This document shows positions 56,291-64,000 of a DNA stretch of 64,000 nucleotides, one piece after another. Every line of letters begins with the position of its first letter. Within the stretch, counting starts at the first letter, position 1. The position numbers were made by a program, and so were the translations under genes. The stretch is from contig NZ_CP162005.1 in NCBI RefSeq assembly GCF_040822065.1, forward strand, positions 5,394,001 through 5,458,000, written 5' to 3'. The stretch comes from Pedobacter sp. WC2423. Its GTDB lineage: Bacteria; Bacteroidota; Bacteroidia; Sphingobacteriales; Sphingobacteriaceae. Below the pieces are notes generated by a model. That model did no database searches. It was not told where the DNA came from and worked only from the letters and a program-made list of their open reading frames with translations.

Positions 56291-57208
56291 TTAATGAGGT
56301 TGAACCGGCAATTTTCTGCGTTGCTCAGCTTCTTTGAACTCTTGTTGCATCACTTTTGCAACTTGAGTACTGCCATCGTGGCTCCATCCCGGAGGATTAA
56401 ACACATAGCCCAGTTTATTTTTAAAACCCGGAGCACGTTTCACATCTGCCGTCATGGCTTTGAATTCATGAAAAACAGTATTCACCAATCCTGTGTCCTC
56501 TGGTTGGTGAGTTAAACCATAAACAATTTCATCTTCAGGTAGTTCTTCCTGGAAAGTACCAAACATCCTGTCCCAGATAATTAACACCATACCCATATTT
56601 TTATCCAGATAGCGGATATTGCTGGCATGATGTACCCTGTGGTGAGATGGGGTAACCAGCAAATATTCTATGATCGGATGTAATTTTCCAATTGCCTGTG
56701 TATGCACCAGATTTCCATACAATTGCGTAGCCAGGTAGGCAAAAAGGATGTCTATTGCGGAGAAACCCATAAATGCAAGTGGCAAATAAAAAAATACCCG
56801 GTATAGCGGCTCAAAAACCGTAGACCGGAATCCTGTAGTCAGGTTAAACAGGGGTGAGGAATGATGTGTCACATGCATTGCCCAGAAAAACCTGATATAA
56901 TGACCTGAAGTATGTAATATCCAATACAGCAGGTCTTGTGTAAATACCAGTACGATCCAGTAAACAAAAATATTTTTGATTTCGAACAGGCGGAACTGAT
57001 AACAGTAATTCAATAAAAAGAACGTAGCGGTTTTAGTCGATATATTGATTAAAAAGGCCAGGCCCATCAGGTATACGTTTGTCCACGTATCTCTTTTGGC
57101 ATATAACTTTCTGTCGTGCATGTAACTGATGTACATTTCCACAATGGAAATGACAATCAGCAGGCCGAACAACAGGGAAAGTGTTATATTTCTAGGATCA
57201 TTTAGCAT
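56291..57208 (-). CDS. sterol desaturase / fatty acid hydroxylase superfamily membrane protein
   Basis: 305 residues with four or five membrane segments. The di-iron histidine clusters are visible: HTSGH (near 115), HVTHH (near 132) and HRVHH (near 190). Members hydroxylate or desaturate lipids using oxygen at a non-haem di-iron centre; the substrate here is unknown, with fatty acyl or ornithine-lipid chains as options. The start overlaps the end of aroB by 11 bp, so the two are translated from one mRNA although their functions look unrelated. Confidence 0.88.
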   Translation of the reverse strand: MLNDPRNITLSLLFGLLIVISIVEMYISYMHDRKLYAKRDTWTNVYLMGLAFLINISTKTATFFLLNYCYQFRLFEIKNIFVYWIVLVFTQDLLYWILHTSGHYIRFFWAMHVTHHSSPLFNLTTGFRSTVFEPLYRVFFYLPLAFMGFSAIDILFAYLATQLYGNLVHTQAIGKLHPIIEYLLVTPSHHRVHHASNIRYLDKNMGMVLIIWDRMFGTFQEELPEDEIVYGLTHQPEDTGLVNTVFHEFKAMTADVKRAPGFKNKLGYVFNPPGWSHDGSTQVAKVMQQEFKEAEQRRKLPVQPH

Positions 57209-58265
57209 AAGTTAAATTGTAATATTCCAAACTTCCGACGATGTCGCTTTCTGAAACTCTACAGTTGTAAGTACATTTTCCAATGCTTTGCAATAACGAA
57301 AACAGCACATTTCCATGTTCATTTTTCTTATCGCTCTGCATGAATACAGAAAGTTGGGCGAACGATTTTTCTTTAATTTTATAAGCAGGGTATACTTTGG
57401 AAATATACTGACGTATTTCTTCCAGCTCTTCTGCGGTAAGGGTACTGTTTTTATGAGAAAGATAAGCTTCACATATCATTCCGATAGCAATTGCTTCTCC
57501 ATGAGTCAATGGCTTTTTATCTTTGCTCAAAGAATAACTCTCTACAGCATGACCGATGGTATGACCAAAGTTTAAGATCTTACGTAAGCCCTTTTCGTGC
57601 GGATCAGCGGTTACCACCTCATTTTTAATCTCTACCGAACGGTGTATAGCCGCTGTTGTTATGTTTTTATAGTCAGAAGCCTTCAACTGATGATAGTATT
57701 CCTTATCCACAATTAATCCGTGTTTAATCATTTCCGCGAATCCTGAAAGCAATTCCCTTTGTGGTACTGTTTTCAAAAATTCTGCTTCAATAAATACGGC
57801 TTGTGGTAAACTGAAAGTACCGACCATGTTTTTTACATTATCGATGTCAATACCAGTTTTCCCGCCCACAGAAGCGTCAACCTGCGAAAGCAACGTTGTA
57901 GGGATATTGATGAAATCTACCCCGCGTTTGTATGTAGAAGCTACAAAACCACCCATATCCGTAATCACACCGCCACCAAGGTTAATAACCAGGCATTTGC
58001 GGTCTGCGCCAAAATCAAGTAAAGTTTTCCAGATACCAATACAAAAATCGATGTTTTTGTTCTCTTCTCCCGGATCAGTCTCAATCAGGTCAAATCCGCT
58101 AAAATCATCCAGCATCTCTCTGAACACAGGCAAACAAAGCTCTGCCGTATTGCGGTCTGCGAAAACAAATATATTGCTGTACTTTCCGTTTTCAATGATT
58201 TCTGCTAAGGGCGCTAACCTGGTATCAAAATATATATGGTGACCAGCACTTTCCAGTTTATTCAT
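57198..58265 (-). CDS. aroB: 3-dehydroquinate synthase
   Basis: 355 residues. The NAD-binding signature LVINLGGGVITDMGGFVASTYKRG and the metal and active-site segments DASVGGKTGIDIDNVKNMVG, GFAEMIKHGLI and ILNFGHTIGHAVES are intact. It is the second step of the shikimate pathway. Its ATG overlaps the stop codon of the upstream S4 gene by one base and its end overlaps the desaturase by 11 bp, forming an operon separate from pheA - aroC. Confidence 0.97.
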   Translation of the reverse strand: MNKLESAGHHIYFDTRLAPLAEIIENGKYSNIFVFADRNTAELCLPVFREMLDDFSGFDLIETDPGEENKNIDFCIGIWKTLLDFGADRKCLVINLGGGVITDMGGFVASTYKRGVDFINIPTTLLSQVDASVGGKTGIDIDNVKNMVGTFSLPQAVFIEAEFLKTVPQRELLSGFAEMIKHGLIVDKEYYHQLKASDYKNITTAAIHRSVEIKNEVVTADPHEKGLRKILNFGHTIGHAVESYSLSKDKKPLTHGEAIAIGMICEAYLSHKNSTLTAEELEEIRQYISKVYPAYKIKEKSFAQLSVFMQSDKKNEHGNVLFSLLQSIGKCTYNCRVSESDIVGSLEYYNLTYAK

Positions 58266-58471
58266 TATACTATTTTAATTTGGTTACCCATAAAATCAAC
58301 AACATCACCGATACGTACTTTTAAACGTTTGCGGTAATCTACATTGCCGTTATACTTCACCAGACCATCTTCTACTACTGTTTGCGCTTCGCCGCCACTT
58401 TGAACAAGTCCGGTAGCTTTTAACAAAGAAATAAGGGGAATAAATTCGCCTTCTAATTTAAATTCTATCAT
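58265..58471 (-). CDS. small S4-domain RNA-binding protein (YbcJ/YaaA-like)
   Basis: 68 residues consisting of a single S4 fold: LISLLKATGLVQSGGEAQTVVEDGLVKYNGNVDYRKRLKVRIGDVVDF. Such proteins bind structured RNA, usually rRNA. It is the first gene of the S4 - aroB - desaturase operon. A TAAATTTG -7 box 8 bases before the ATG implies an almost leaderless transcript. Confidence 0.88.
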   Translation of the reverse strand: MIEFKLEGEFIPLISLLKATGLVQSGGEAQTVVEDGLVKYNGNVDYRKRLKVRIGDVVDFMGNQIKIV

Positions 58472-58478
58472 TGTACTG

Positions 58479-58486
58479 CAAATTTA
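58479..58486 (-). promoter_or_regulatory. -7 promoter element of the S4-aroB operon
   Basis: TAAATTTG on the minus strand matches TAnnTTTG. A TTTG lies further upstream (58512-58509), but with a 22-base spacer, longer than usual. Confidence 0.5.
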
Positions 58487-58530
58487 CAATTATTTATAAA
58501 GGGTTTTGCAAATGATAGTCCCGGAATTTA

Positions 58531-58538
58531 TATTTTTG
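58531..58538 (+). promoter_or_regulatory. -7 promoter element of the proline dehydrogenase gene
   Basis: TATTTTTG matches TAnnTTTG, 28 bases before the chosen ATG. The TTTG at 58505-58508 is the only -33 candidate, and its spacing is long. Confidence 0.45.
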
Positions 58539-58566
58539 CGTCCGTTTGACTAATACATCAATCCAA

Positions 58567-59751
58567 ATGCAAGTATCCCCAGGGAAAAAACTAAATTTTG
58601 ACAATACGGAGATAGCTTTTCGTAATAAATCAAAATCAGAACTAAACAGCGCATACTGGTTATTCAAAATAATGAGTAGCAATTTTTTGACCCAGGTGGG
58701 CCCGCCTGTGACAAATTTATTTTTAAACATCGGTTTACCGGTTCAGGGCATTATCAAATCTACCATCTTCAAACAGTTTTGCGGTGGAGAGACCATTGCA
58801 GAGTGTGAGCGCACTATCGGTCTGCTGGCTGATGGAAAAGTAGGTACAATCTTAGATTATTCTGTAGAGGGAGAAGAAGAGGAGCACGTATTTGATTTTA
58901 CCTGTGCAGAGATCATCAGAACAATCGACCGGGCTGCGGGAGACAAACGTGTACCAATTACTGTTTTTAAAGTAACAGGTATCGGGCGTTTCGCCTTACT
59001 GGAAAAATTAGATGCTAAAGCTGAGCTATCAATTGAAGAGAAAGCGGAGTTTGAAAAAGTAAAAAATCGTTGTGAGCGAATTTGCAGAACAGCATTTGAA
59101 AAAAATGTACCTGTCATGATTGATGCAGAAGAAACCTGGATTCAGGACACGATCGATGCATTAGCTTTAGATATGATGATCCTGTTTAATAAAGAGAAGC
59201 TGATCGTTTACAATACTTATCAATTATATCGTCATGATAAGCTTGCACATTTAAAAGCGGATCACCTGGTTGCTAAAGAAGCAGGATTTATTTTAGGTGC
59301 TAAAATTGTTCGTGGTGCTTATATGGAAAAAGAGCGTAAAAGAGCAGCCGAAAGAGGTTACCCTTCTCCGATTCAGCCAGATAAGGAAACCACAGACCGG
59401 GATTATAACGCAGCTATTACTTACTGCGCAGCCCATGTAGAGCAGATTGGTGTAGTTTGTGGTACGCATAATGAAGCTAGTAGCAAATTATTGGCAGAGT
59501 TGCTGGATACCAATCAAATTAGTCATAGTCACCCACATGTTTATTTCGCACAGTTATTAGGAATGAGCGATAACCTGAGTTTCAATTTATCTGATGCAGG
59601 ATATAATGTAGCTAAATATGTACCTTACGGGCCAGTTAAAGCTGTTATGCCATATTTATTCAGACGTGCACAAGAGAATACCTCTGTTGCCGGACAAACG
59701 AGCAGAGAGCTTGGCCTGATTGCGAGAGAAAAGCAAAGAAGAAACGGGTAA
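58567..59751 (+). CDS. proline dehydrogenase
   Basis: 394 residues from the ATG giving MQVSPGKKLNFDNTEIAF; an upstream TTG is less likely because it falls in the probable transcript start region. The PRODH barrel has MIDAEETWIQDTIDALA, IVYNTYQLYRHD, KIVRGAYMEKERKRA, CGTHNEASSKLL, and the C-terminal YVPYGPVKAVMPYLFRRAQENTSV with substrate-binding arginines. It oxidises proline to pyrroline-5-carboxylate with FAD at the membrane. Monofunctional PRODHs like this need a separate P5C dehydrogenase, which is not in the window. Confidence 0.93.
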   Translation: MQVSPGKKLNFDNTEIAFRNKSKSELNSAYWLFKIMSSNFLTQVGPPVTNLFLNIGLPVQGIIKSTIFKQFCGGETIAECERTIGLLADGKVGTILDYSVEGEEEEHVFDFTCAEIIRTIDRAAGDKRVPITVFKVTGIGRFALLEKLDAKAELSIEEKAEFEKVKNRCERICRTAFEKNVPVMIDAEETWIQDTIDALALDMMILFNKEKLIVYNTYQLYRHDKLAHLKADHLVAKEAGFILGAKIVRGAYMEKERKRAAERGYPSPIQPDKETTDRDYNAAITYCAAHVEQIGVVCGTHNEASSKLLAELLDTNQISHSHPHVYFAQLLGMSDNLSFNLSDAGYNVAKYVPYGPVKAVMPYLFRRAQENTSVAGQTSRELGLIAREKQRRNG

Positions 59752-59770
59752 TTTCCTGAAATTGTTAATG

Positions 59771-59804
59771 AAAACCGTCTTATATTGATTTATAGGGCGG
59801 TTTT
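59771..59804 (+). terminator. terminator after proline dehydrogenase
   Basis: The hairpin AAAACCGTCTTATA / TATAGGGCGGTTTT has two mismatched positions and ends in a T-run. Confidence 0.75.
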
Positions 59805-59895
59805 TGCTGTTTACAGGTTTTGTTTGATTGTATTTAAAGAAGGTTTAAACAAGGTTACTGGCTGGGTACTGTTGCAGTTTGATACGTACTTCAAA

Positions 59896-59940
59896 CGGGG
59901 TTGATACGGGTCAACGCGTTTCAACCCCGTATCAACCCCG
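59896..59940. repeat. GC-rich palindrome built from CAACCCCG units
   Basis: A perfect 15-bp inverted repeat, CGGGGTTGATACGGG / CCCGTATCAACCCCG, with a 15-base loop. The right side contains the tandem unit CAACCCCG-TAT-CAACCCCG. It is G+C-rich in an AT-rich spacer, and no coding frame explains it. It resembles a dispersed REP-like repeat. Confidence 0.75.
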
Positions 59941-60034
59941 CTTAAAATCCGTCTGAATGTCAAGCTAAGTATAGTGTTAAACGCTGGTATTAGTAGTGTT
60001 TATGGGGTGTTAATACGAACTCTTTAAACGCTAA

Positions 60035-60068
60035 AAACCCCTGCTCACGTGAAGTAAACAGGGGTTTG
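60035..60068 (-). terminator. terminator of the catalase gene
   Basis: The hairpin AAACCCCTG / CAGGGGTTT has T-rich DNA on its minus-strand 3' side. Confidence 0.8.
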
Positions 60069-60109
60069 GAAAAAGAACTAATTGGTGTGTTTTGGGTATA
60101 AATTTTAGC

Positions 60110-61618
60110 TTAATGCTTTTGTTGTTGCATCGCTTGACTGGCGTCAATGCCTAATCCGCCTGCAATCGCCATCCCTAAGCCTATATCGGCTCTGAACCAA
60201 TGGCAAAGTTGCAGGTTGATGATCTGATCTCTTCTGCGGCCGCTAATGCCGCTCATTGCACCAACAATATTGCTGATTAAATTTTTACGGTCGGCATCAC
60301 TCATTACTTTGCGGTACAGATCGCCTGGCTGAGTATAATGGTCATGATCACCAGGGCCTTCGTTTCTGTCAAACCAGTCGGCCACGTTAGATTCTAATTC
60401 CCATGCTGGTTCTTTATAACTTTCATCAGGAATTACATCGCCAAAGCTATTTGGATAGTAATTAGGTTCCTCATTTCCGTTGTCATCTACACGCATCTGT
60501 CCGTCACGGTGATAATTATTAACCATGAAAGGGCATGCATTTACAGGGATTTGTTCATAGTTTACGCCTAAACGATGACGATGTGCATCTGCATAAGATA
60601 ATATACGGCCCTGTAACATCTTATCAGGAGAGAAACCAATTCCGTCAACCAGATTAGAAGGGGCGAAAGCTGCCTGTTCCACATGTGCGAAATAGTTTCT
60701 TGGAATTTGATTTAATTCAATTTCACCTACTTCTATCAATGGAAATTCACCATGTGGCCATACTTTAGAAAGATCGAATGGATTCCATCTGAAGGTTTTT
60801 GCCTCTTCTTCTGTCATCACCTGAATTTTCATCGTCCATTTTGGGAATTCTTTGTTGTCGATTGCTTCTACTAAATCACGTTGCGAGTGATCCATATCCT
60901 GTGTACGCATCGCATCCGCTTCAGGACCTGTAAAGTTTTTAATTCCCTGTTGTGTTTTAAAATGGAATTTAACCCATACGCGCTCATTATCAGCATTGAT
61001 CATTGAATAAGTATGGCTACCAAATCCATCCATATGGCGATAAGAGAACGGTGTACCTCTGTCAGACATCAGGATCATTACCTGGTGAAGGCTTTCAGGG
61101 TTCAATGACCAGAAATCCCACATCATTGTCGGGCTTTTCAGGTTAGTTCTTGGTTCGCGTTTCTGCGTATGAATAAAGTCACTGAATTTCTTCGGGTCTT
61201 TGATAAAGAAAACAGGCGTATTGTTGCCTACTAAATCCCAGTTACCGTCTTCTGTATAAAATTTAAGTGCAAAGCCACGAGGGTCTCTTTCAGAGTCGGC
61301 ACTTCCTTTTTCGCCACCTACAGTAGAGAAACGTAAAAACATCTTACAGGTATTGCCAATCTGATTGAAAATCTTTGCTTTTGTATACTTTGATATATCA
61401 TGGGTGATCGTCAACGTACCATATGCACCTGTTCCTTTGGCATGTACCACTCTTTCGGGGATACGTTCCCGGTTAAAGTGGGCCATTTTTTCATGTAAGA
61501 CAAAGTCTTGTAGTAATAAAGGACCTCTTCTGCCTACAGACTGACTATTTTCATGTTCAGCATAAGGTCTGCCGGATGCAGTAGTTAGTTTACGTGTTGG
61601 TTTATTCGTTTCTTCCAT
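60110..61618 (-). CDS. katA: monofunctional haem catalase (clade 3 type)
   Basis: 502 residues. The distal site His59 is in ERVVHAKGTGAYG and the Asn is in VGNNTPVFF. The proximal haem tyrosine is in GRILSYADAHRHRLG. The small-subunit length and the NADPH-region residues fit clade 3 catalases. It dismutates hydrogen peroxide and is the second peroxide-removing enzyme in the window besides KatG. The C-terminus ends in a Gln/His-rich tail (MQQQKH). It is monocistronic. Confidence 0.96.
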   Translation of the reverse strand: MEETNKPTRKLTTASGRPYAEHENSQSVGRRGPLLLQDFVLHEKMAHFNRERIPERVVHAKGTGAYGTLTITHDISKYTKAKIFNQIGNTCKMFLRFSTVGGEKGSADSERDPRGFALKFYTEDGNWDLVGNNTPVFFIKDPKKFSDFIHTQKREPRTNLKSPTMMWDFWSLNPESLHQVMILMSDRGTPFSYRHMDGFGSHTYSMINADNERVWVKFHFKTQQGIKNFTGPEADAMRTQDMDHSQRDLVEAIDNKEFPKWTMKIQVMTEEEAKTFRWNPFDLSKVWPHGEFPLIEVGEIELNQIPRNYFAHVEQAAFAPSNLVDGIGFSPDKMLQGRILSYADAHRHRLGVNYEQIPVNACPFMVNNYHRDGQMRVDDNGNEEPNYYPNSFGDVIPDESYKEPAWELESNVADWFDRNEGPGDHDHYTQPGDLYRKVMSDADRKNLISNIVGAMSGISGRRRDQIINLQLCHWFRADIGLGMAIAGGLGIDASQAMQQQKH

Positions 61619-61733
61619 GATTATTTCGTTTGAATGGCTAAAAGTAGCTCGTATTCTTACGGTATCCCAACACCTAATTTCTATAGTTATATAGAGGTTA
61701 TCTATTAAGGTTTATAAGTATTATCAATATCAG

Positions 61734-62069
61734 CTATTTAACTTTGAAGGGCTGTCTGCCCATCATCAAGTCACCGAATAATAAAAAATCACTTGCGAGG
61801 CTAAACAATGGATATTTGAAGGTGGCAGGTTTGTTTTTCTCAAAAAAGAAGTGTCCTGCCCACGCAAAACCATAACCGACAACTGGTATTAATGCGAAGA
61901 AGACAAAGGCATGGAAAAGCATGGCTGTAATAAAACAGAGTCCAATAAGCGCTGTTCCTATAAAGTGTAGTATCCTGTTTGTGGTATTCTGATGTTCTTG
62001 CAGGTAAAATGGGTAAAACTCTTTTAATGTTTTGTATTTATGATCGGGCATTTGTTGATTATTGTTCAT
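61734..62069 (-). CDS. DUF962 / Mpo1-like membrane protein
   Basis: 111 residues. The segment FYPFYLQEHQNTTNRILHFIGTALIG with the conserved His residues, and the GYGFAWAGHFFFEKNKPATFKYPLFSLASDF segment, are the DUF962 signature. There are two or three membrane helices. Yeast Mpo1, in the same family, is an iron-dependent dioxygenase acting on 2-hydroxy fatty acids; whether the bacterial protein does this is unknown. The start directly abuts the HAD gene stop, so they are co-transcribed. Confidence 0.88.
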   Translation of the reverse strand: MNNNQQMPDHKYKTLKEFYPFYLQEHQNTTNRILHFIGTALIGLCFITAMLFHAFVFFALIPVVGYGFAWAGHFFFEKNKPATFKYPLFSLASDFLLFGDLMMGRQPFKVK

Positions 62070-62708
62070 CTATATTAATATACCATTACTTTTTAAAAAT
62101 GCACCGAGGTTTTCTGGTTTTTCTGTCATGAGTAAGGTTTGTAATCCTGCTTTCTTCGCACCTTCCAAATGACCTGGGGTGTCGTCAATAAATAACGTTT
62201 CTGCGGGATTAAGATTGTTTTCCTGAATAACTTGTTCAAATATTTCTACGTGCGGCTTGCGAAATTTCATCAGCTGAGAGTAATAGGCTTTCTCAAACAG
62301 GTGATCATTGTTGGGTACGTTATGTTCTTTTTGAAGATAATCCATGATGTAGTCGTAATGGATCTGGTTGGTATTGCTCAATAGAAAGGTCCGGTAATTT
62401 TTCCTGGCTTCGAGCAGTACTTTATGCGTTTCAGGAAGTACACCGATTAATAAACTGTTCCACGCAGCATCAATTTGCTGATCAGTCAATGCTGGATTTT
62501 GTGTTATTTCTCTGATTCCGTCTCTGAATTGGGCAGGAGTGATGGCTCCGGTCTCTAATTCGTTAAATATATTATGATGCCCTGAATGCCCGAAAAAAGT
62601 TTCTATATTTGGTATACCTAGTTGTTTAAGAGAGTTTTGTGTGATTCTGAAGTCAATTTCAAAGATGACATTTCCGTAATCGAAGATTATATTCTTAATT
62701 TTTTGCAT
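62070..62708 (-). CDS. HAD family hydrolase (IA subfamily)
   Basis: 212 residues. HAD motif I is IIFDYGNVIFEID, where the second catalytic Asp is replaced by Asn (DYGN), as in the YihX-like branch. Motif II is FLLSNTN, the motif III lysine lies in KFRKPHVEIF, and motif IV is FIDDTPGHLEGA. It is likely a small-molecule phosphatase such as a sugar-1-phosphatase, but the substrate is unknown. It is the first gene of a two-gene unit with the DUF962 protein. Confidence 0.9.
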   Translation of the reverse strand: MQKIKNIIFDYGNVIFEIDFRITQNSLKQLGIPNIETFFGHSGHHNIFNELETGAITPAQFRDGIREITQNPALTDQQIDAAWNSLLIGVLPETHKVLLEARKNYRTFLLSNTNQIHYDYIMDYLQKEHNVPNNDHLFEKAYYSQLMKFRKPHVEIFEQVIQENNLNPAETLFIDDTPGHLEGAKKAGLQTLLMTEKPENLGAFLKSNGILI

Positions 62709-62774
62709 AAAGTATTTTTAAAATTCGATACAAATATGTAACATTGCACTCGCAAAATCTAATAGATTTTACGC

Positions 62775-62848
62775 GGGCCATTAGCTCAGTTGGTTAGAGT
62801 AGAAGACTCATAATCTTTTGGTCGATGGTTCGAGCCCATCATGGCCCA
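62775..62848 (+). tRNA. tRNA-Met (anticodon CAT)
   Basis: 74 nt. The acceptor stem GGGCCAT / ATGGCCC, D-arm GCTCAGTTGGTTAGAGT, anticodon loop CTCATAA and T-arm GATGGTTCGAGCCCATC all fold. The anticodon CAT could be elongator Met or lysidine-modified Ile2; the acceptor and T-arm look like elongator Met. CCA is not encoded (ACCC follows). A strong terminator follows. The 3' half overlaps the antisense end of the serine recombinase frame and is probably the integration site. Confidence 0.93.
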
Positions 62849-64000
62849 CCCTAGTGGGCAAACACGTTTCGACGTCGTTTGCCCACTTTTTTTTGCTGTA
62901 TAATTTGCTGGAAATCAAGCATATAATTGATACGGCTTCATTAACTCTAGTGGTTCGATGTTGCACTCCGTCGAAGCTCAATTTTTCAGGGAAGATCGAA
63001 CCAATTATTTCTCTTTTAAGCCCTATTTCGCCGTTTTTGTATAGTAAATCCAGGTTTAAAAGCACATTTACTGCATTTTCAAGTTGATTTTCTATATTGA
63101 TTTTCGGACTTGATACATCAAACAGTTTAATTTCCAATCTACCTACTTGTTCCTCACATTCAATTTTGACAGTTTTGTAATCGGCACCATCTAAATCCCC
63201 TTTTAATAATAATTCCCTCGCAGTTCTAATACGTAATGGCAGTTCATCGGGGGAGAATATTTTAATTCCCTGCTTTTGCTTTCTTCCATCCATGACATCC
63301 TGTACCTCTTTATATAATTTTTCAGAGATTAGTGGTTGATGTAGTCCAGTTGCAAGCTGGCTTTCTTCATCTTTATATTTTGGTATAAAGATTTTACCAT
63401 AATAAACCGGATTACGCATTGTAACTAGAAAATTGTTTTTACAGCATTTTAGTCCATTTGCTTTCGATACTTTCCAAATTTGCTCTGTAGAAAACATTCC
63501 TGTAGCTATTTTTTCAAAGGCGTGTTTTATTAACGTAGCTTGTGGCTCTTTGGGGACAATCATCTTTTTTCCACCTTCAGTAGTTATATTTTTATAACCA
63601 ATTGGTGCTGATGCCATCCAGCGCCCTTCTTTTCTAGCTTTACGCATTCCCCTTATAACGTTCAAGGCTCTTCTGTCGTTCTCAACTTCGGAAGTAGACA
63701 AATAAATTGCCAACATTAATTTATTCTCAGGAATGGATAAATCTAAAGGTTGTTCGATTGCTTGTGGCTCAATTCCCAAGCCTCTTAGAATACTTATCAT
63801 ATTATAAGCATCGCCCGCATTTCTACTAAATCTACCCCACTTTGTAAATAGAACAAGGTCAGTTAGTCTTCCTTTGTTTTTTCTTAGATCTGCAAGCAGT
63901 ATTCCCCAGGCAGGGCGAAGGATTTTGCCGAATAATCTTCATATATGACCTTTCTAATAGTAATATTATTAAATTCACAATATCTTCTTAAACGTTCTTC
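62808..64000 (-). pseudogene. serine recombinase (resolvase/Recombinase domain) gene, frameshifted and 5' partial
   Basis: The gene runs off the right edge of the window. Near the edge the frame reads LRRYCEFNNITIRKVIYEDYSAKSF. One base is then missing near 63918/63919 (GAA where GAAA is expected), after which RPAWGILLADLRKNKGRLTDLVLFTKWGRFSRNAGDAYN continues into the open 330-residue frame. The conserved KWDRFSRN is KWGRFSRN here. The Recombinase domain (GMRKARKEGRWMASAPIGYKN, YYGKIFIPKY) is intact. The last ~30 codons cross the tRNA terminator and the 3' half of tRNA-Met antisense. It probably marks the end of an integrated element extending to the right. A sequencing error is an alternative for the frameshift. 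Confidence 0.8.
62853..62894 (+). terminator. terminator of tRNA-Met
   Basis: The hairpin AGTGGGCAAAC / GTTTGCCCACT is followed by T8, five bases after the tRNA. Confidence 0.9.

Noticed and set aside
57826..58242. 138-codon plus-strand open frame inside aroB
   Set aside because: It is antisense to an intact aroB, with no family resemblance or start signal.
1..64000. CRISPR array
   Set aside because: No regularly spaced direct repeats with unique spacers and no cas-like genes were seen.

Overview
The window looks like a chromosomal segment of a Bacteroidota bacterium, most likely a Pedobacter-like member of the Sphingobacteriaceae. The reasons are a SusC/SusD pair, a hybrid two-component regulator, Bacteroidetes-type promoters (TTTG-N19-TAnnTTTG), low G+C, and shikimate and 2-oxoacid dehydrogenase gene fusions of the kind common in that phylum. 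No rRNA or CRISPR array is present.

Layout. (1) 1-10.4 kb is a mixed accessory region: the end of a PqiA-like membrane protein, an AraC regulator, an exported alpha/beta hydrolase, an intact Fic AMPylase gene flanked by two ~190-bp direct repeats, a frameshifted DUF1016 nuclease gene, palindromic repeats, the tmRNA gene (tag GENNYALAA) and katG. (2) 10.5-41 kb is a glucuronoxylan utilisation locus. It holds a GH30 glucuronoxylanase, SusC/SusD, an operon GH67 - SDR - uxuA - GH115 - GH43, a second GH43, a GH10 xylanase, a hybrid two-component regulator, two SGNH acetylesterases, a third GH43 and an MFS transporter. An intact IS1182-type element sits between two of these genes. Together the enzymes would cut the xylan backbone, remove acetyl, (methyl)glucuronate and xylose/arabinose groups, and start glucuronate breakdown through mannonate. 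(3) 41-45.3 kb carries a lipoprotein cluster (Gly/Tyr-rich exported protein, LpoB-like, COG3014-like), a methyltransferase and a LysR regulator. (4) 45.4-51.3 kb has an aminotransferase, a DUF1573 protein, a fused 2-oxoacid dehydrogenase E1 and a subtilase lipoprotein. (5) 51.5-58.5 kb is an aromatic amino acid block on the minus strand: S4 protein - aroB - sterol desaturase, then pheA - DAHP synthase/chorismate mutase - aroA - aroC. (6) 58.5-64 kb has proline dehydrogenase, catalase, a DUF962 protein, a HAD hydrolase, tRNA-Met and a decayed serine recombinase that runs into the tRNA, marking the edge of an integrated element.

The most striking regulatory feature is upstream of pheA. A canonical promoter is followed by a 20-residue leader ORF with 8 aromatic residues (4 Tyr, 3 Phe, 1 Trp). 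The end of this ORF repeats the 3' arm of a downstream intrinsic terminator. This is the architecture of a ribosome-mediated attenuator for the aromatic amino acid operon. Starts were moved from the longest open frame where a later ATG fits a signal peptide or the family's N-terminus better. All functional calls rest on sequence reading alone.
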